64,000 nt of DNA from Rhodoblastus acidophilus (GTDB taxonomy: Bacteria; Pseudomonadota; Alphaproteobacteria; Rhizobiales; Beijerinckiaceae): assembly GCF_025961575.1 (NCBI RefSeq), contig NZ_JAOQNX010000016.1, forward strand, positions 1 through 64,000. The letters are read 5' to 3'. The notes beneath the pieces are model-generated. The model worked only from the letters and a program-made list of their open reading frames with translations, was not told the origin of the DNA and searched no databases. Of this stretch, positions 51,808-61,504 are shown piece by piece; the stretch's first letter is position 1, and every line of letters starts with the position of its first letter. Position numbers and translations under genes: made by a program.

Positions 51808-53059
51808 GTCGACCAGACTTTCCAGCGGCCTGCGCGTCGTCACCGACGCCATGCCGGGCCTCGAGACCGCGTCGCTCGGCGTCTATTTCGCCGCCGGCTC
51901 CCGTCACGAGAGCGCGGCGGAGCATGGCCTGTCGCATCTGCTCGAGCATATGGCGTTCAAGGGCTCGGCGCGCCGCGACGCCCGCGCCATCGCCGAGGCC
52001 ATCGAAAATGTCGGCGGCGACCTGAACGCCGCCACCTCGGTCGAAAACACCGCCTATTACGCAAAGGTGTTGCGCGAGGACTGCGGTCTGGCGATGGAGG
52101 TGCTGGCCGACATCCTCACGCAGAGCCTGTTCGACCCGCAGGAGCTGGAGCGGGAAAAGCAGGTGATCCTGCAGGAAATCGCGGCCTTGCAGGACTCGCC
52201 GGAAGATCTGGTGTTCGACCTGTTCAACGCCGCCGCCTTTCCGGACCAGCCGGTCGGCCGCCCGATCCTGGGAACGTCGCAGGGCGTCAAAGGGTTTTCG
52301 CGCGGCGCGATCAAGACTTATCTCGACCGGCACTATACCGCGCAGAATTGCGTGATCGCCGCCGCAGGGGCGGTCGATCACGCCGCGATCTGCGCGCAGG
52401 CCGAAACCCTGTTCAAGGACCTGCCGGGTCACGACCCCGCCGCGCTCGCGCCGGCGCGCTATCTCGGCGGCGAAACGCTGGTTTCCAAACGCTTGGAACA
52501 GACGCAAATCGTCATCGGTTTCGCCGGCCTGTCCTATTCCGACCCTGGCAATTATGCGGCGCATATTTTCGCCAATGCGGTCGGCGGCGGCATGGCCTCG
52601 CCGCTGTTCCAGGAGGTGCGGGAAAAGCGCGGCCTCGCCTATGGCGTCTCCGCCTTCCACTGGTCCTTCCTCGACGCCGGCCTGTTCGGCTTCGAGGCGG
52701 GCGCCCAGGCGAGCGACGTGCGCGAACTGATTGCGGTCGGCGTCGACGTGCTGGCCCAGGCCTCGCAAAATCTCGACGAAACCGACATGGCCCGCGCCAA
52801 GGCGCAGACCAAGGTGGCGCTTTTGACCGCGCTGGAAAGTTCGTCATCCCGCGCGGAACAGATCGCGCGGCAGACGATGATTTTCGACCGCGTCCTCGGA
52901 CAGGGCGAGGTCATCGCGAAAATCGACGCGCTGACCCTCGAAGATGTGCGCAAAGCCGGCGCCGCCCTGTTGCGCACGCCGCCGACGGTCGCCATTTTGG
53001 GCGCCGTCAAGAAAGCCGTATCCGCGGCCGACATAGCCGCGCGGCTCGCGGGGGTGTAA
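51797..53059 (+). CDS. M16-family zinc metallopeptidase (mitochondrial-processing-peptidase-like)
   Basis: The 420-aa protein has the inverted zinc motif HLLEH (His47, Glu50, His51) and the distal glutamate region (SVENTAYYAKVLRED) of active M16B subunits. The C-terminal half contains the family segment EVREKRGLAYGVSAF. Such proteins resemble the beta subunit of the mitochondrial processing peptidase. The ATG overlaps the thrC stop, suggesting translational coupling. Its natural substrate is unknown. Confidence 0.93.
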   Translation: MAVESTRLSSGLRVVTDAMPGLETASLGVYFAAGSRHESAAEHGLSHLLEHMAFKGSARRDARAIAEAIENVGGDLNAATSVENTAYYAKVLREDCGLAMEVLADILTQSLFDPQELEREKQVILQEIAALQDSPEDLVFDLFNAAAFPDQPVGRPILGTSQGVKGFSRGAIKTYLDRHYTAQNCVIAAAGAVDHAAICAQAETLFKDLPGHDPAALAPARYLGGETLVSKRLEQTQIVIGFAGLSYSDPGNYAAHIFANAVGGGMASPLFQEVREKRGLAYGVSAFHWSFLDAGLFGFEAGAQASDVRELIAVGVDVLAQASQNLDETDMARAKAQTKVALLTALESSSSRAEQIARQTMIFDRVLGQGEVIAKIDALTLEDVRKAGAALLRTPPTVAILGAVKKAVSAADIAARLAGV

Positions 53060-53106
53060 ACTCCTACGGTTCGCGCCCCAGCGAAAAACCTTTGTCGCCG
53101 CCCGCC

Positions 53107-53706
53107 ATGAGTTTCTTCTCGCTCACCCGCAAAAGACCCGCCGAGCAGATCATCGCCGGCGAGGGCGTTTATTTGCGCCCCGCGCTGCAGCGAGATTTCG
53201 AACAATGGCGCGCGCTGCGGGCGGACAGCCGGGCGTTCCTGAAACCCTGGGAGCCCCGCTGGCCCGCAGACGATCTCAGCCGCGCCGGCTATCGGCGCCG
53301 CCTGCTGCGTCAGGACCGCGACCGCCAGGACGACCAGGCCTACGCCTTCCTGCTGTTTCGCGAACACGACAATGCGCTGCTGGGCGGCCTGACGCTCGGC
53401 AATGTGCGGCGCGGCGTCGCTCAGTGCGGCACGCTCGGCTATTGGATGGGCGAGCCCTTCGCCGGCCAGGGCTATATGTCCAAGGGGGTCCGGGCGGCCC
53501 TGCGCCACGCCTTCGTCGATCTGCGGCTGCACAGGGTGGAGGCCGCCTGCGCCCCGCACAACGAGCGCTCCCGCCGCCTGCTGGAGCGACTCGGCTTCCA
53601 GCATGAAGGGTTCGCCCGCGCCTATCTGCTGATCGACGGCGCCTGGCAGGACCATCTGCTGTTCGGGCTGCTCGAAAGCGAGTTTCTCGGCGCCGCCGAC
53701 TCCTGA
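53107..53706 (+). CDS. GNAT acetyltransferase, RimJ/RimL-like
   Basis: The 199-aa protein has the RimJ-like N-terminus EGVYLRPALQRDFEQWRALR, acetyl-CoA-binding region GTLGYWMGEPFAGQGYMSKG (motif A), and the helix HRVEAACAPHNERSRRLLERLGF. It is expected to N-acetylate a protein or small amine. In many Hyphomicrobiales it follows the M16 peptidase gene, as here 47 bp downstream. Confidence 0.92.
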   Translation: MSFFSLTRKRPAEQIIAGEGVYLRPALQRDFEQWRALRADSRAFLKPWEPRWPADDLSRAGYRRRLLRQDRDRQDDQAYAFLLFREHDNALLGGLTLGNVRRGVAQCGTLGYWMGEPFAGQGYMSKGVRAALRHAFVDLRLHRVEAACAPHNERSRRLLERLGFQHEGFARAYLLIDGAWQDHLLFGLLESEFLGAADS

Positions 53707-53879
53707 AATCCACTAAAAATGCATTGAAACCTCATGCAGATGCGCCGCGCCTCTGGACGCGGGGCCTCGCCGCTTCTATGGCTAGGCAGACACACATTCG
53801 ACACGAACAAGGCGCAGGCGTTCCGCCTTGTCGCCCAACGGCTAAACCTCTCCGCGGTAAACTCTCTGCTCAAGGTCAC

Positions 53880-56765
53880 GTGCGCCCGTTTCGTCTTGTT
53901 CTCCCGCTTCTCCTGTCGATTTTCACATGGCTGGCCATCGGGCTTCCGGCTGGAGCGGTGGAATCCGTCCGCGTGCCGCCAGACGCCTCGGCGATCGACC
54001 TGACCCGCTGGGTCGAAACCTATTCCAACCAGGGCGACCGCATCCAGGTCTCGACCGCGCCGGGCTCGGACGGCATCGTGCGCCGCATCGAGGTCCATGC
54101 GCGCGAACAGGGCGCGCATCCCTCCTGGATCGTGTTCGCGCTGACCAACGACACTGACGAGCAGATGGAGCGTCTGGTCGTCGCGCCGCATTTCCGCATG
54201 GTGAATTCCGGCGTGATCTGGCCCGACCTCGGCTCCGAGCGCATCACGGAAATCACCGCCTCCCAGGGCGAAGCGCCGGAAAAGCAGGACATCGCCGACG
54301 CCGACGTGTTCAAGCTGACGCTCGACCCCGGCGCCACCGTCACTTATGTCGCCGAGCTGAAGACGCCGAAACTGCCGCAGCTCTATCTGTGGGAGCCCGA
54401 GGCCTACAAGGACAAGACCACCAGCCTCACGCTCTACAAGGGCATCGTCATCGGCATCGCCGGGCTACTCGCTTTGTTCCTCACCATCGTCTTCGTCGTC
54501 AAGGGCGCGGTGATTTTTCCGGCGGCGGCGGCGCTGGCCTGGGCGGTGCTGGCCTATGTCAGCATCGACTTCGGTTTCTGGTCCAAAATCTTCGGCACCG
54601 AAGCCAATGCCGACCGCATCTGGCGCGCCGGCGCCGAAACCGTGCTCGCGGCGACGCTGGTGGTCTTCCTGTTCGCCTATCTCAATCTCAGCCGATGGCA
54701 CGTCCGCGCCTCGCAGCTCGCCGTGGTCTGGATCGTCTTCCTGCTGGCGCTGGCCGGGCTCGCCGTCTATGACGCGCCGGTCGCCTCGGGCGTCGCGCGC
54801 ATTTCGCTGGCGACCATCGCCGGCGTCGGCTTCATCCTCATCGTCTATCTCGCCACCCATGGCATCGAGCGCGCGGTGATGCTGATCCCCACCTGGCTGC
54901 TGCTGATGGTCTGGGTGGCGGCGGCCGGCTTCACCGTCAACGGCTCGATCAACAACGATCTCGCCTCCCCCGCTTTGCTTGGCGGTCTGGTGCTTCTGGT
55001 GATGCTGATTGGGTTCACCATCATGCAGAGCGCCTTCGCCACCGGGGGCGTCGCCCATGGCGCGATCACCGATGTCGAGCGCAAAGCGCTCGCCCTGACC
55101 GGCGCCAATGAGATCATCTTCGACTGGGACGTGATTTCCGACCAGATCTATGTCAGCCCCGAGATCGAGGAGCATCTGGGGCTTTCGCGCGGCGCCCTGG
55201 AGGGACCGGCCTCCTCCTGGATCAACATCCTGCATCCCCAGGAGCGCGATCGCTACCGCGCCTGCCTCGACACGGTGATTGAGCAGCGCCGCGGCCGCAT
55301 CGCCCAGGATTTCCGGCTCCACGCCGCCGATGGCCATTATTTCTGGTTCCGGCTGCGCGCCCGCCCCGTGGTCGGCCCGGATGGGCAGGTGGTGCGACTG
55401 GTGGGCACGCTCGCCGATGTCACCGACCAGAAGAACGCGCTGGAGCGGTTGCTGCACGACGCCGTGCACGACAATCTGACCGGCCTGCCCAACCGCGAAA
55501 TCTTTTTCGACCGTCTCGACATGTCGCTGACGCTCGCCGAGACGCACGAGGCACACCGCCCCACGGTGATCTGCATCGACATCGACCGGTTCAAGCGGAT
55601 CAATGATTCGGTCGGAGTGTCCGCCGGCGATTCGATTCTGCTGACGGTGGCGCGACGCCTGGGCCGCATCCTGCAGCCGCGCGACACGCTGGCGCGCATC
55701 TCCAACGACCTGTTCGCCATCATTCTGGTGTCGCAGGACCAGACCGAGGCCATCGTCGCCCTCGCCGACCGCATCCGCCGCACGCTCTCGACGCCCGTCA
55801 CCTTCGCCAATAGGGAAATCGGCCTCAGCGTCTCCATCGGCATCGCGCTTTACGATCCGCAATGGCATCCCAAGCGCGAGGACATGCTCAAGGACGCCGA
55901 AATCGCCATGCGCTACGCCAAGCGCGACGGCGGCGGCCGCATCGAAGTGTTCCGCCCCTCGATGCGCTCGCAGACGTCGAACCAGCAGGCGCTGGAGAGC
56001 GAATTGCGCCGCGCCCTCGACCGCGACGAAATCAAGCTTTTGTTCCTGCCGGTGGTGCGTCTGCAGGACCGCACCGTCGCCGGGTTCGAAACCCTTTTGC
56101 GCTGGCAGCACCCGCGCATCGGCAAGATCGAGCAGGGCGACTTTTTGCCGCTCGCCGACGACACCGGGCTCAGCATCGACCTCAGCCTGTTCGTGCTGCA
56201 GCGCGCGGCCCGCGAACTCGCCGCCTGGCAGAAGGCTTTGGTGGTCGACCCGCCGATCTTCGTCACCGTCAATGTTTCGTCACGCCAGCTGCTGCGCAAC
56301 GATCTCGTCACCGACGTGAAAAATGTGCTGACCCGCGCGCATCTCGCCCCAGGCTCGTTCCGCCTGGAAATGAGCGAAACCCTGGCGATGGAAAATCCTG
56401 AGTTCACCTCGCAGCTTCTGGGACGGCTGAAGGACGTCGGCGCGGGCCTGTCGCTGGACGATTTCGGCTCCGGCTATTCCTCGCTCGCCTATCTGCAGCG
56501 CTTCCCCTTCGATTCCATCAAGATCGACCGCGCCTTCGTGCGCCAGGAGGGGAACGGCGACCGCGCCGCCATGCTGCGCTCGATCGTGTCGCTCGCCCAT
56601 GATTTCGGCATGGAGGTGATCGCGGAGGGCGCCGAGAACGAATCCGACGTGATCGAACTCTCGCAGATCGGCTGCGAATATGCACAAGGTTTTGCGTTCG
56701 GCCAGCCGCTGACCACGTCGGACGCGCGCAAGCTGGTGGGCGCGGCGGCCGAGCCGGTGGCGTGA
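53880..56765 (+). CDS. Membrane PAS-GGDEF-EAL protein with degenerate GGDEF site
   Basis: With GTG 53880 as start the protein has 961 aa and a signal peptide (FRLVLPLLLSIFTWLAIG, then PAGA). This matches the N-terminus of rhizobial homologues as I recall them. A periplasmic beta-rich domain and about seven helices (residues 180-390) follow, then PAS, GGDEF and EAL. The GGDEF motif is degenerate: ISNDLF at residues 608-612. The EAL half appears intact with FETLLRW (Glu737), LEMSETLAM, LDDFGSGYSSL, KIDRAFV and EGAE. An upstream ATG at 53724 is in frame. It is probably a phosphodiesterase or regulator. Confidence 0.88.
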   Translation: MRPFRLVLPLLLSIFTWLAIGLPAGAVESVRVPPDASAIDLTRWVETYSNQGDRIQVSTAPGSDGIVRRIEVHAREQGAHPSWIVFALTNDTDEQMERLVVAPHFRMVNSGVIWPDLGSERITEITASQGEAPEKQDIADADVFKLTLDPGATVTYVAELKTPKLPQLYLWEPEAYKDKTTSLTLYKGIVIGIAGLLALFLTIVFVVKGAVIFPAAAALAWAVLAYVSIDFGFWSKIFGTEANADRIWRAGAETVLAATLVVFLFAYLNLSRWHVRASQLAVVWIVFLLALAGLAVYDAPVASGVARISLATIAGVGFILIVYLATHGIERAVMLIPTWLLLMVWVAAAGFTVNGSINNDLASPALLGGLVLLVMLIGFTIMQSAFATGGVAHGAITDVERKALALTGANEIIFDWDVISDQIYVSPEIEEHLGLSRGALEGPASSWINILHPQERDRYRACLDTVIEQRRGRIAQDFRLHAADGHYFWFRLRARPVVGPDGQVVRLVGTLADVTDQKNALERLLHDAVHDNLTGLPNREIFFDRLDMSLTLAETHEAHRPTVICIDIDRFKRINDSVGVSAGDSILLTVARRLGRILQPRDTLARISNDLFAIILVSQDQTEAIVALADRIRRTLSTPVTFANREIGLSVSIGIALYDPQWHPKREDMLKDAEIAMRYAKRDGGGRIEVFRPSMRSQTSNQQALESELRRALDRDEIKLLFLPVVRLQDRTVAGFETLLRWQHPRIGKIEQGDFLPLADDTGLSIDLSLFVLQRAARELAAWQKALVVDPPIFVTVNVSSRQLLRNDLVTDVKNVLTRAHLAPGSFRLEMSETLAMENPEFTSQLLGRLKDVGAGLSLDDFGSGYSSLAYLQRFPFDSIKIDRAFVRQEGNGDRAAMLRSIVSLAHDFGMEVIAEGAENESDVIELSQIGCEYAQGFAFGQPLTTSDARKLVGAAAEPVA

Positions 56766-56802
56766 CGCGCGAAGGTGGCCCCGCAGCGGCCGGATGAGCG
56801 AT

Positions 56803-57399
56803 TCAGGCGTGCCCGGCCTGCTCCGACAAAAACCCTAAGTCCACCCCTATGGCGTGGAGGGCCCGCTCATATTTGGTCTCATGATCCTGATCGAACAGAA
56901 GCTCGGGATCGGCCGGGCAGACCATCCAGCTGTTCGCGAGAATCTCGCTCTCCAATTGCCCCGCGGACCAGCCGGCATAGCCCAGCGCCAGCACCGCCTG
57001 GCGCGGCCCTTCGTTCATCGCCATGGCGCGCAAAATGTCCAGCGTCGCCGTCAGATGGACGTCACGGTCGATGGCCAGCGTCGACTCGCCGCCGTCATAA
57101 TCGGCGGAGTGGAGGACGAAGCCGCGGGTGGTTTCCACCGGACCGCCGTTGAGCACCCGCATCACTTCGAGATGGGGGCTGAGCTTGGCGTGGCCGGGGG
57201 CGTCGACCACCTTGAGCTGCAACAACAGCTCCGGCAGACTGACGCCGGGCGACGGATGGTTCAGGATCAAGCCCATCGCGCCCTCTTCCGAGTGCGCGCA
57301 AATATAGACCACGGCGCGGGCGAAGAATTGGTCCTGCAGCGCCGGCATGGCCACCAGGCATTGCCCATCCAGGAATTTTTTGCCAATCGTACCGGTCAC
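56803..57399 (-). CDS. YqgE/AlgH family protein
   Basis: The 198-aa protein has the family motifs GQCLVAMPALQDQFFARAVVYIC and HSEEGAMGLILNHP, then NGGPVETTRGFVLHS and LALGYAGWSAGQLESEI. Its biochemical role is unresolved. The ATG of the long ORF has a long low-quality upstream extension, so GTG 57399 (GTG-ACC-GGT, preceded by GGAAG) is preferred. It is divergent from the nDsbD-like gene. Confidence 0.9.
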   Translation of the reverse strand: MTGTIGKKFLDGQCLVAMPALQDQFFARAVVYICAHSEEGAMGLILNHPSPGVSLPELLLQLKVVDAPGHAKLSPHLEVMRVLNGGPVETTRGFVLHSADYDGGESTLAIDRDVHLTATLDILRAMAMNEGPRQAVLALGYAGWSAGQLESEILANSWMVCPADPELLFDQDHETKYERALHAIGVDLGFLSEQAGHA

Positions 57400-57531
57400 G
57401 TCATGCTTCCCATCGAGCGGCGCGCGGTGAGGACGCAAACTTTTGCACAAAGCCGCGGACTCCCTTCCGAATGCCGCCGAATTGCGATCCGGAACGTTTG
57501 GGTCCACTGCATCCCAAGGATATGCTAAAGG

Positions 57532-58320
57532 ATGGACGCGCAAAGAAAACCCCCAGCCATTCTTTTTGTTCTCATAATTTGTGCGGTCGCGCTGCTCGCG
57601 CCCGCGCCGCAGGCCGGCGCGCTTGAATGGCCCGGTTCGGCGGCGGAGGCGCAACTGATCGACGGCGGGGTGATCGGCGACGCCCGCTATGCCGGACTGC
57701 GCATCCGGCTGCGCGGCGACGCCCTGACCTATTGGCGCGATCCCGGCGAGGCCGGCGTGGCGCCCATGTTCGATTTCGCCGCGTCAAAAAATCTCGGCGA
57801 GGCGGAAGCTCTGTTTCCGCAGCCCATGCGCTACGATGAGGGCGGCGCCCAGGCCTTCGGCTACAAGCGCGAGGTGATTTTTCCCTTGCGCCTCAGCGCC
57901 AAGGACCCGAACAAACCGATCGCGCTCGACGTGGCCCTGGACTATTCCGTCTGTGACAAACTCTGCTATCCCCTGCACGCCTCGTTGAGCCTGAAACTGC
58001 CGCCCCGCGCGGAAGCCTCGCCGGAGGTCGCCGCGGCGCTGGCGCAGGTTCCGCGCAAACTGGAGGGCGAGGAAGCCGGCGCCTTCGCCACGCTCTCCCG
58101 CGCGCCAGACAACAAGCGCTGGCTTCTCCGCCTGGCCGCGCCGGCGCGCGATCTGCTCGTGGAATCGCCCGCCGGCTTCTTTGTCGAGAGCCGCCGCGAC
58201 GGCGACAATTTTGTGCTTGATGTCACCGGGCATCCCGCGGACCGGACGGTTCCGCGCGGGCCCCTGCGGCTGACCGCGACCGGGGACAATCCGGTCGAAT
58301 TTTCCCTGAGCCTGAAATGA
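57532..58320 (+). CDS. Periplasmic nDsbD-like protein
   Basis: The 262-aa protein has a signal peptide (AILFVLIICAVALLA). The nDsbD-like domain of the thiol:disulfide reductase DsbD N-terminus is recognised in LRIRLRGDALTYWRDPGEAG, the FPQPMRYDEGGAQAFGY segment, and the CDKLCYP cysteine pair at Cys141 and Cys145. No transmembrane electron-transfer domain follows. It overlaps rsmE as ATGA. Such stand-alone nDsbD proteins may donate or accept electrons in the periplasm. Confidence 0.87.
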   Translation: MDAQRKPPAILFVLIICAVALLAPAPQAGALEWPGSAAEAQLIDGGVIGDARYAGLRIRLRGDALTYWRDPGEAGVAPMFDFAASKNLGEAEALFPQPMRYDEGGAQAFGYKREVIFPLRLSAKDPNKPIALDVALDYSVCDKLCYPLHASLSLKLPPRAEASPEVAAALAQVPRKLEGEEAGAFATLSRAPDNKRWLLRLAAPARDLLVESPAGFFVESRRDGDNFVLDVTGHPADRTVPRGPLRLTATGDNPVEFSLSLK

Positions 58321-59063
58321 CCCGTCTTGACTTCACCTCGCAGCGCCTGTTCGTCGACGCCCCCTTGAACGAAGGCGCGCGCGTCGAGCTCAGCCGCGAG
58401 CAGAGCAATTACCTGTTCAATGTGCTGCGTCTGGGCGAGGGCGCGCGCCTTCTCGTCTTCAACGGCCGCGACGGCGAATGGCGCGCCACCGCCCATCCGG
58501 CGAAGAAGACGGCGGCGCTGACCGTGGAGACCCGCACCCGCGAACAGGTTTTGTCGCCCGACATCGACTATCTGTTCGCGCCGCTCAAACACGCCCGGCT
58601 CGACTATATGGCGCAGAAGGCGGTGGAAATGGGGGCGCGGCGGCTGCGTCCGGTGCTGACGCGCCGCACCCAGGCGAGCCGTATCAATCTCGAGCGTCTG
58701 CGCGCCAACGCCATCGAGGCGGCGGAACAATGCGGCATCATTGCCGTAGCGGAGGTTTGCGCCGAGGAAAAGCTCGAGCGCGCCCTGGACCTTTGGCCCA
58801 AGGACCGGCTGCTGATCTTTTGCGACGAGGCGGCGGAGATCGCCGACCCGCTTGCGGCCTTGCGCCAGGCGGGCGCAGGTTTCGAAAAATTCGCGGTGCT
58901 GATCGGCCCCGAAGGCGGCTTTGACGACACCGAGCGCGCGCGGCTGCGCGACATGGCGCCGGTCGCCCCGATCTCGCTGGGTCCGCGGGTGCTGCGGGCG
59001 GATACGGCGGCGGTGGCGGCCCTCACCCTGGTTCAGGCGGTCCTGGGCGACCTGTGCGGCTGA
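58317..59063 (+). CDS. rsmE: 16S rRNA m3U1498 methyltransferase RsmE
   Basis: The 248-aa SPOUT methyltransferase that modifies 16S rRNA U1498. It carries the knot motifs AVLIGPEGGFDDTERARL and ISLGPRVLRADTAAVAAL, with RRLRPVLTRRTQASRIN and AIEAAEQCGI upstream. Its ATG overlaps the nDsbD gene stop (ATGA). In Hyphomicrobiales rsmE often neighbours gshA, which here lies on the opposite strand 345 bp away. Confidence 0.95.
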   Translation: MTRLDFTSQRLFVDAPLNEGARVELSREQSNYLFNVLRLGEGARLLVFNGRDGEWRATAHPAKKTAALTVETRTREQVLSPDIDYLFAPLKHARLDYMAQKAVEMGARRLRPVLTRRTQASRINLERLRANAIEAAEQCGIIAVAEVCAEEKLERALDLWPKDRLLIFCDEAAEIADPLAALRQAGAGFEKFAVLIGPEGGFDDTERARLRDMAPVAPISLGPRVLRADTAAVAALTLVQAVLGDLCG

Positions 59064-59153
59064 AACCGGCGCGAGGCTTGCGTCCCGGCGGACGCGACAT
59101 GATGTCGCCACTTTGTTGCGGTGAAACATAAGCATGAAACGGAGCCTGTCCGC

Positions 59154-59414
59154 ATGATCGCAGTCCAGCGCCGCCTCCTGCTCGCCTGCGCCCTTCTCTG
59201 CCCCAGCCTCGGGGCGCCCGCTTTCGCCCAGGAACATGGCCGCATGCGGCTCGAAGCGCGTCCGGGATTGGCCTATGACGCGCGCAGCCTGTTCGCCGCG
59301 CCCCTGCCGCCCGCGCCCAGCGCCAATCCGCAGCCCATGCCGCACGCGGTCAACGCCTATGCGCCGGAACAGCATGTGCGGCTGAAGCAGATGAATTTCA
59401 CCGGCAATCAGTAA
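59154..59414 (+). CDS. Small exported protein of unknown function
   Basis: The 86-aa protein has a signal peptide (MIAVQRRLLLACALLCPSLG, cut after AFA-Q), giving a mature chain of about 60 residues with Pro/Ala-rich patches (APLPPAPSANPQPMPHAVN). ATG 59154 with GGAG about 10 nt upstream is preferred to the GTG at 59121. The stop overlaps the converging gshA stop by 7 bp. No family was recognised. Confidence 0.6.
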   Translation: MIAVQRRLLLACALLCPSLGAPAFAQEHGRMRLEARPGLAYDARSLFAAPLPPAPSANPQPMPHAVNAYAPEQHVRLKQMNFTGNQ

Positions 59415-60790
59415 ACGCAGTCGACGAAAACGCGCTTGATGTCGCCGCGCCAGTCGCTCTTATAAAGCGCGAGCCGCTTGCTCGCGAGGTTTTCGCCCGA
59501 AGCCGCGATTTCCTCCAGAGGCGCCAGATAGATCGCCTCGCTGCGGCCGGCCTCATCGAGACGGCCACGCCGTTCCAGCCCTTCCCGGATCATCGGCAGA
59601 ATTTTGCGCGCGAGATCGAGCAGGCTGACACCCGCCGCCTTCGCCGCCAGACCCTCGCGCGGAACGCTCAAACGCACGGCGGAGCGGTCCTCGTCGGTCC
59701 AATGCTTGACCAGATCCCAGGCGGCGGCGCTGGCCTGCGCGTCATAGAACAGGCCGGCGCAGAAGGCGGTGAGGGCGAGAATATGGCTCTTCGGCCCGAC
59801 ATCGGCGCCGCGCATCTCGATATAGCGCTTCAGCCGCACCTCGGGGAAAATGGTCGAGAGGTGATTGGCCCAGTCGGAGATGGTCGCGCGCTCGCCCGGC
59901 AGAGCCGCCAGCTTGCCCGCGAGCAAGTCGCGGAACGAGGCGCCGGCGACATCGTGATAAATGTCGCCGCGCTTGACGAAATAGAGCGGCACGTCCAGCG
60001 CGTAATCGACATAGGCCTCAAACCCCATGCCCGGCTGGAAGGCGAAGGGCAGCATGCCCGTCCGGGCCGCATCGGTGTCGGTCCAAATCTGCGAGCGCAT
60101 CGACAGAAAACCGTTGGGCTTGCCGTCGGTGAAGGGGGAGTTGGCGAACAAAGCCGTGATCAGCGGCTGCAGGCTCAGGCCCAGCCGCAGTTTTTCCACC
60201 ATATCGGCTTCGGAGGCGAAATCGATGTTGGTTTGCACCGTCGAGGTGCGGAACATCATGTCGAGGCCGAGCGAACCGACCTTGGGCATGTAGCGCGCCA
60301 TAATGTCGTAGCGCTGCTTGGGCATGACCGGCGTCTCGGCGCGCCGCCAGACCGGGCTCATGCCGAGATCGAGAAAGCCGATGCCGCAGCTTTCGGCCGC
60401 CGGCGCCAAAGCGGCGAAATGCGCGTCGAGTTCGGCGGCGGTTTCGTGGGTGTTGTCGAAGGGCGCGCCGGAGAGTTCGAACTGGCCGCCGGGCTCGAGC
60501 GAAATGGCGCCGCCGCCGACCGGATCGAACAGGCCGATCAACACCCCCTCGTCCTCGATCGGCTCCCAGCCCTGCGCGGCGCGCAAGGACTCGAGCAGCG
60601 AACCGATGCCGCAGGCGCAATCGCCCCGTCCGCCATAGGGCACGGGGCGGTCGTCGATCTGGAAGAACGGGATTTTTTCGTGCTCAGTGCCGACGCGGAA
60701 CGGGCCGTTGGGCTTGCTGCCCGCCTCGAACCAGCCCACCAGTTCGTCGCGCGACGAGATCACGTGTTCATCAATGACGTCGCGGGCCAT
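59408..60790 (-). CDS. gshA: Glutamate-cysteine ligase (plant type)
   Basis: The 460-aa enzyme makes gamma-glutamylcysteine, the first step of glutathione synthesis. Plant-type family features include PNGPFRVGTEHEKIPF near the N-terminus, PGGQFELSGAPFDNTHETAAEL, SLGLDMMFRTSTVQTNIDF, the substrate region KRYIEMRGADVGP and the C-terminal LEEIAASGENLASKRL. It is encoded on the minus strand and converges with the small exported protein gene. Confidence 0.95.
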   Translation of the reverse strand: MARDVIDEHVISSRDELVGWFEAGSKPNGPFRVGTEHEKIPFFQIDDRPVPYGGRGDCACGIGSLLESLRAAQGWEPIEDEGVLIGLFDPVGGGAISLEPGGQFELSGAPFDNTHETAAELDAHFAALAPAAESCGIGFLDLGMSPVWRRAETPVMPKQRYDIMARYMPKVGSLGLDMMFRTSTVQTNIDFASEADMVEKLRLGLSLQPLITALFANSPFTDGKPNGFLSMRSQIWTDTDAARTGMLPFAFQPGMGFEAYVDYALDVPLYFVKRGDIYHDVAGASFRDLLAGKLAALPGERATISDWANHLSTIFPEVRLKRYIEMRGADVGPKSHILALTAFCAGLFYDAQASAAAWDLVKHWTDEDRSAVRLSVPREGLAAKAAGVSLLDLARKILPMIREGLERRGRLDEAGRSEAIYLAPLEEIAASGENLASKRLALYKSDWRGDIKRVFVDCVY

Positions 60791-60962
60791 GAAACTCTTT
60801 CGACACGATTAGGGCAGAGCGAGGCGGCGGCGCTCGCTCCAGACGCGCGCAAAGGCGCCGGCAAGCGCCGACGCCCTTGCGCCATGGCCCTTAGATAAAG
60901 CGTGGCCGCGATTTGCGCAATCTTGCGGACCGCGCAACCCGCCCCATGCGGCCGAAGCCGTC

Positions 60963-61451
60963 TTATTTCTTTTTCAGGAGCGCCTTGCCGATCCAGTCGA
61001 ACAGCGGATTGATCACGCTGCTCACCGCGGCGCCGAGACCGGGCGACAGCGCCGCACGCGCGGCGGCAGGCGCAGCAGCGGCAGGCGCAGCAGCGGCGGC
61101 CGGAGCGGGAGCAGGCTTGGGCGCCTCGGCGACGGGCGCCGGAGCGACGGGCGCGACCGCCACGGGCTCAAATGGCTGCGCGGGAGATTCCGGCGCGATG
61201 GCCGAGACGGCGGTGTCGACGCCGCGCGCCGCCAGTTCGGCGAAGGCCGTAGCGAAGCCCTTCAGCTTCTCGGCGTCGACTTCGATCTCGGCCGAAACCT
61301 TGGCGATCAGGTCTTCGGCGTCATGGGCGAGGGTCGGACCCAGCGACTCGATCGCCGCTTTCGCCTTTTCGAGAGAAAGACCGAATTGCTCGGCGAGTTC
61401 GCCGATTTTGCCGCCGTGGGCGGATTCAACAGGGGAAGGTGAGTCAACCAT
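60963..61451 (-). CDS. Ala/Pro-rich protein with a preceding CtrA box
   Basis: The 162-aa protein begins MVDSPSPVESAHGGKIGELA, with a helical N-terminal region (residues 15-70), a Pro/Ala-rich low-complexity linker (residues 88-135), and a basic C-terminus (LFDWIGKALLKKK) following a hydrophobic patch (GLGAAVSSVINPLFDWI). There is no clear signal peptide. The start at 61451 is taken over the ORF start at 61511, which lacks coding-like sequence. A CtrA box lies 54 bp upstream. The function is unknown. Confidence 0.7.
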   Translation of the reverse strand: MVDSPSPVESAHGGKIGELAEQFGLSLEKAKAAIESLGPTLAHDAEDLIAKVSAEIEVDAEKLKGFATAFAELAARGVDTAVSAIAPESPAQPFEPVAVAPVAPAPVAEAPKPAPAPAAAAAPAAAAPAAARAALSPGLGAAVSSVINPLFDWIGKALLKKK

Positions 61452-61504
61452 TTGCGTCTCTCGCCGTAGAAGCGGACGTCCGATCTTGAACGCGCGGAAA
61501 AATA

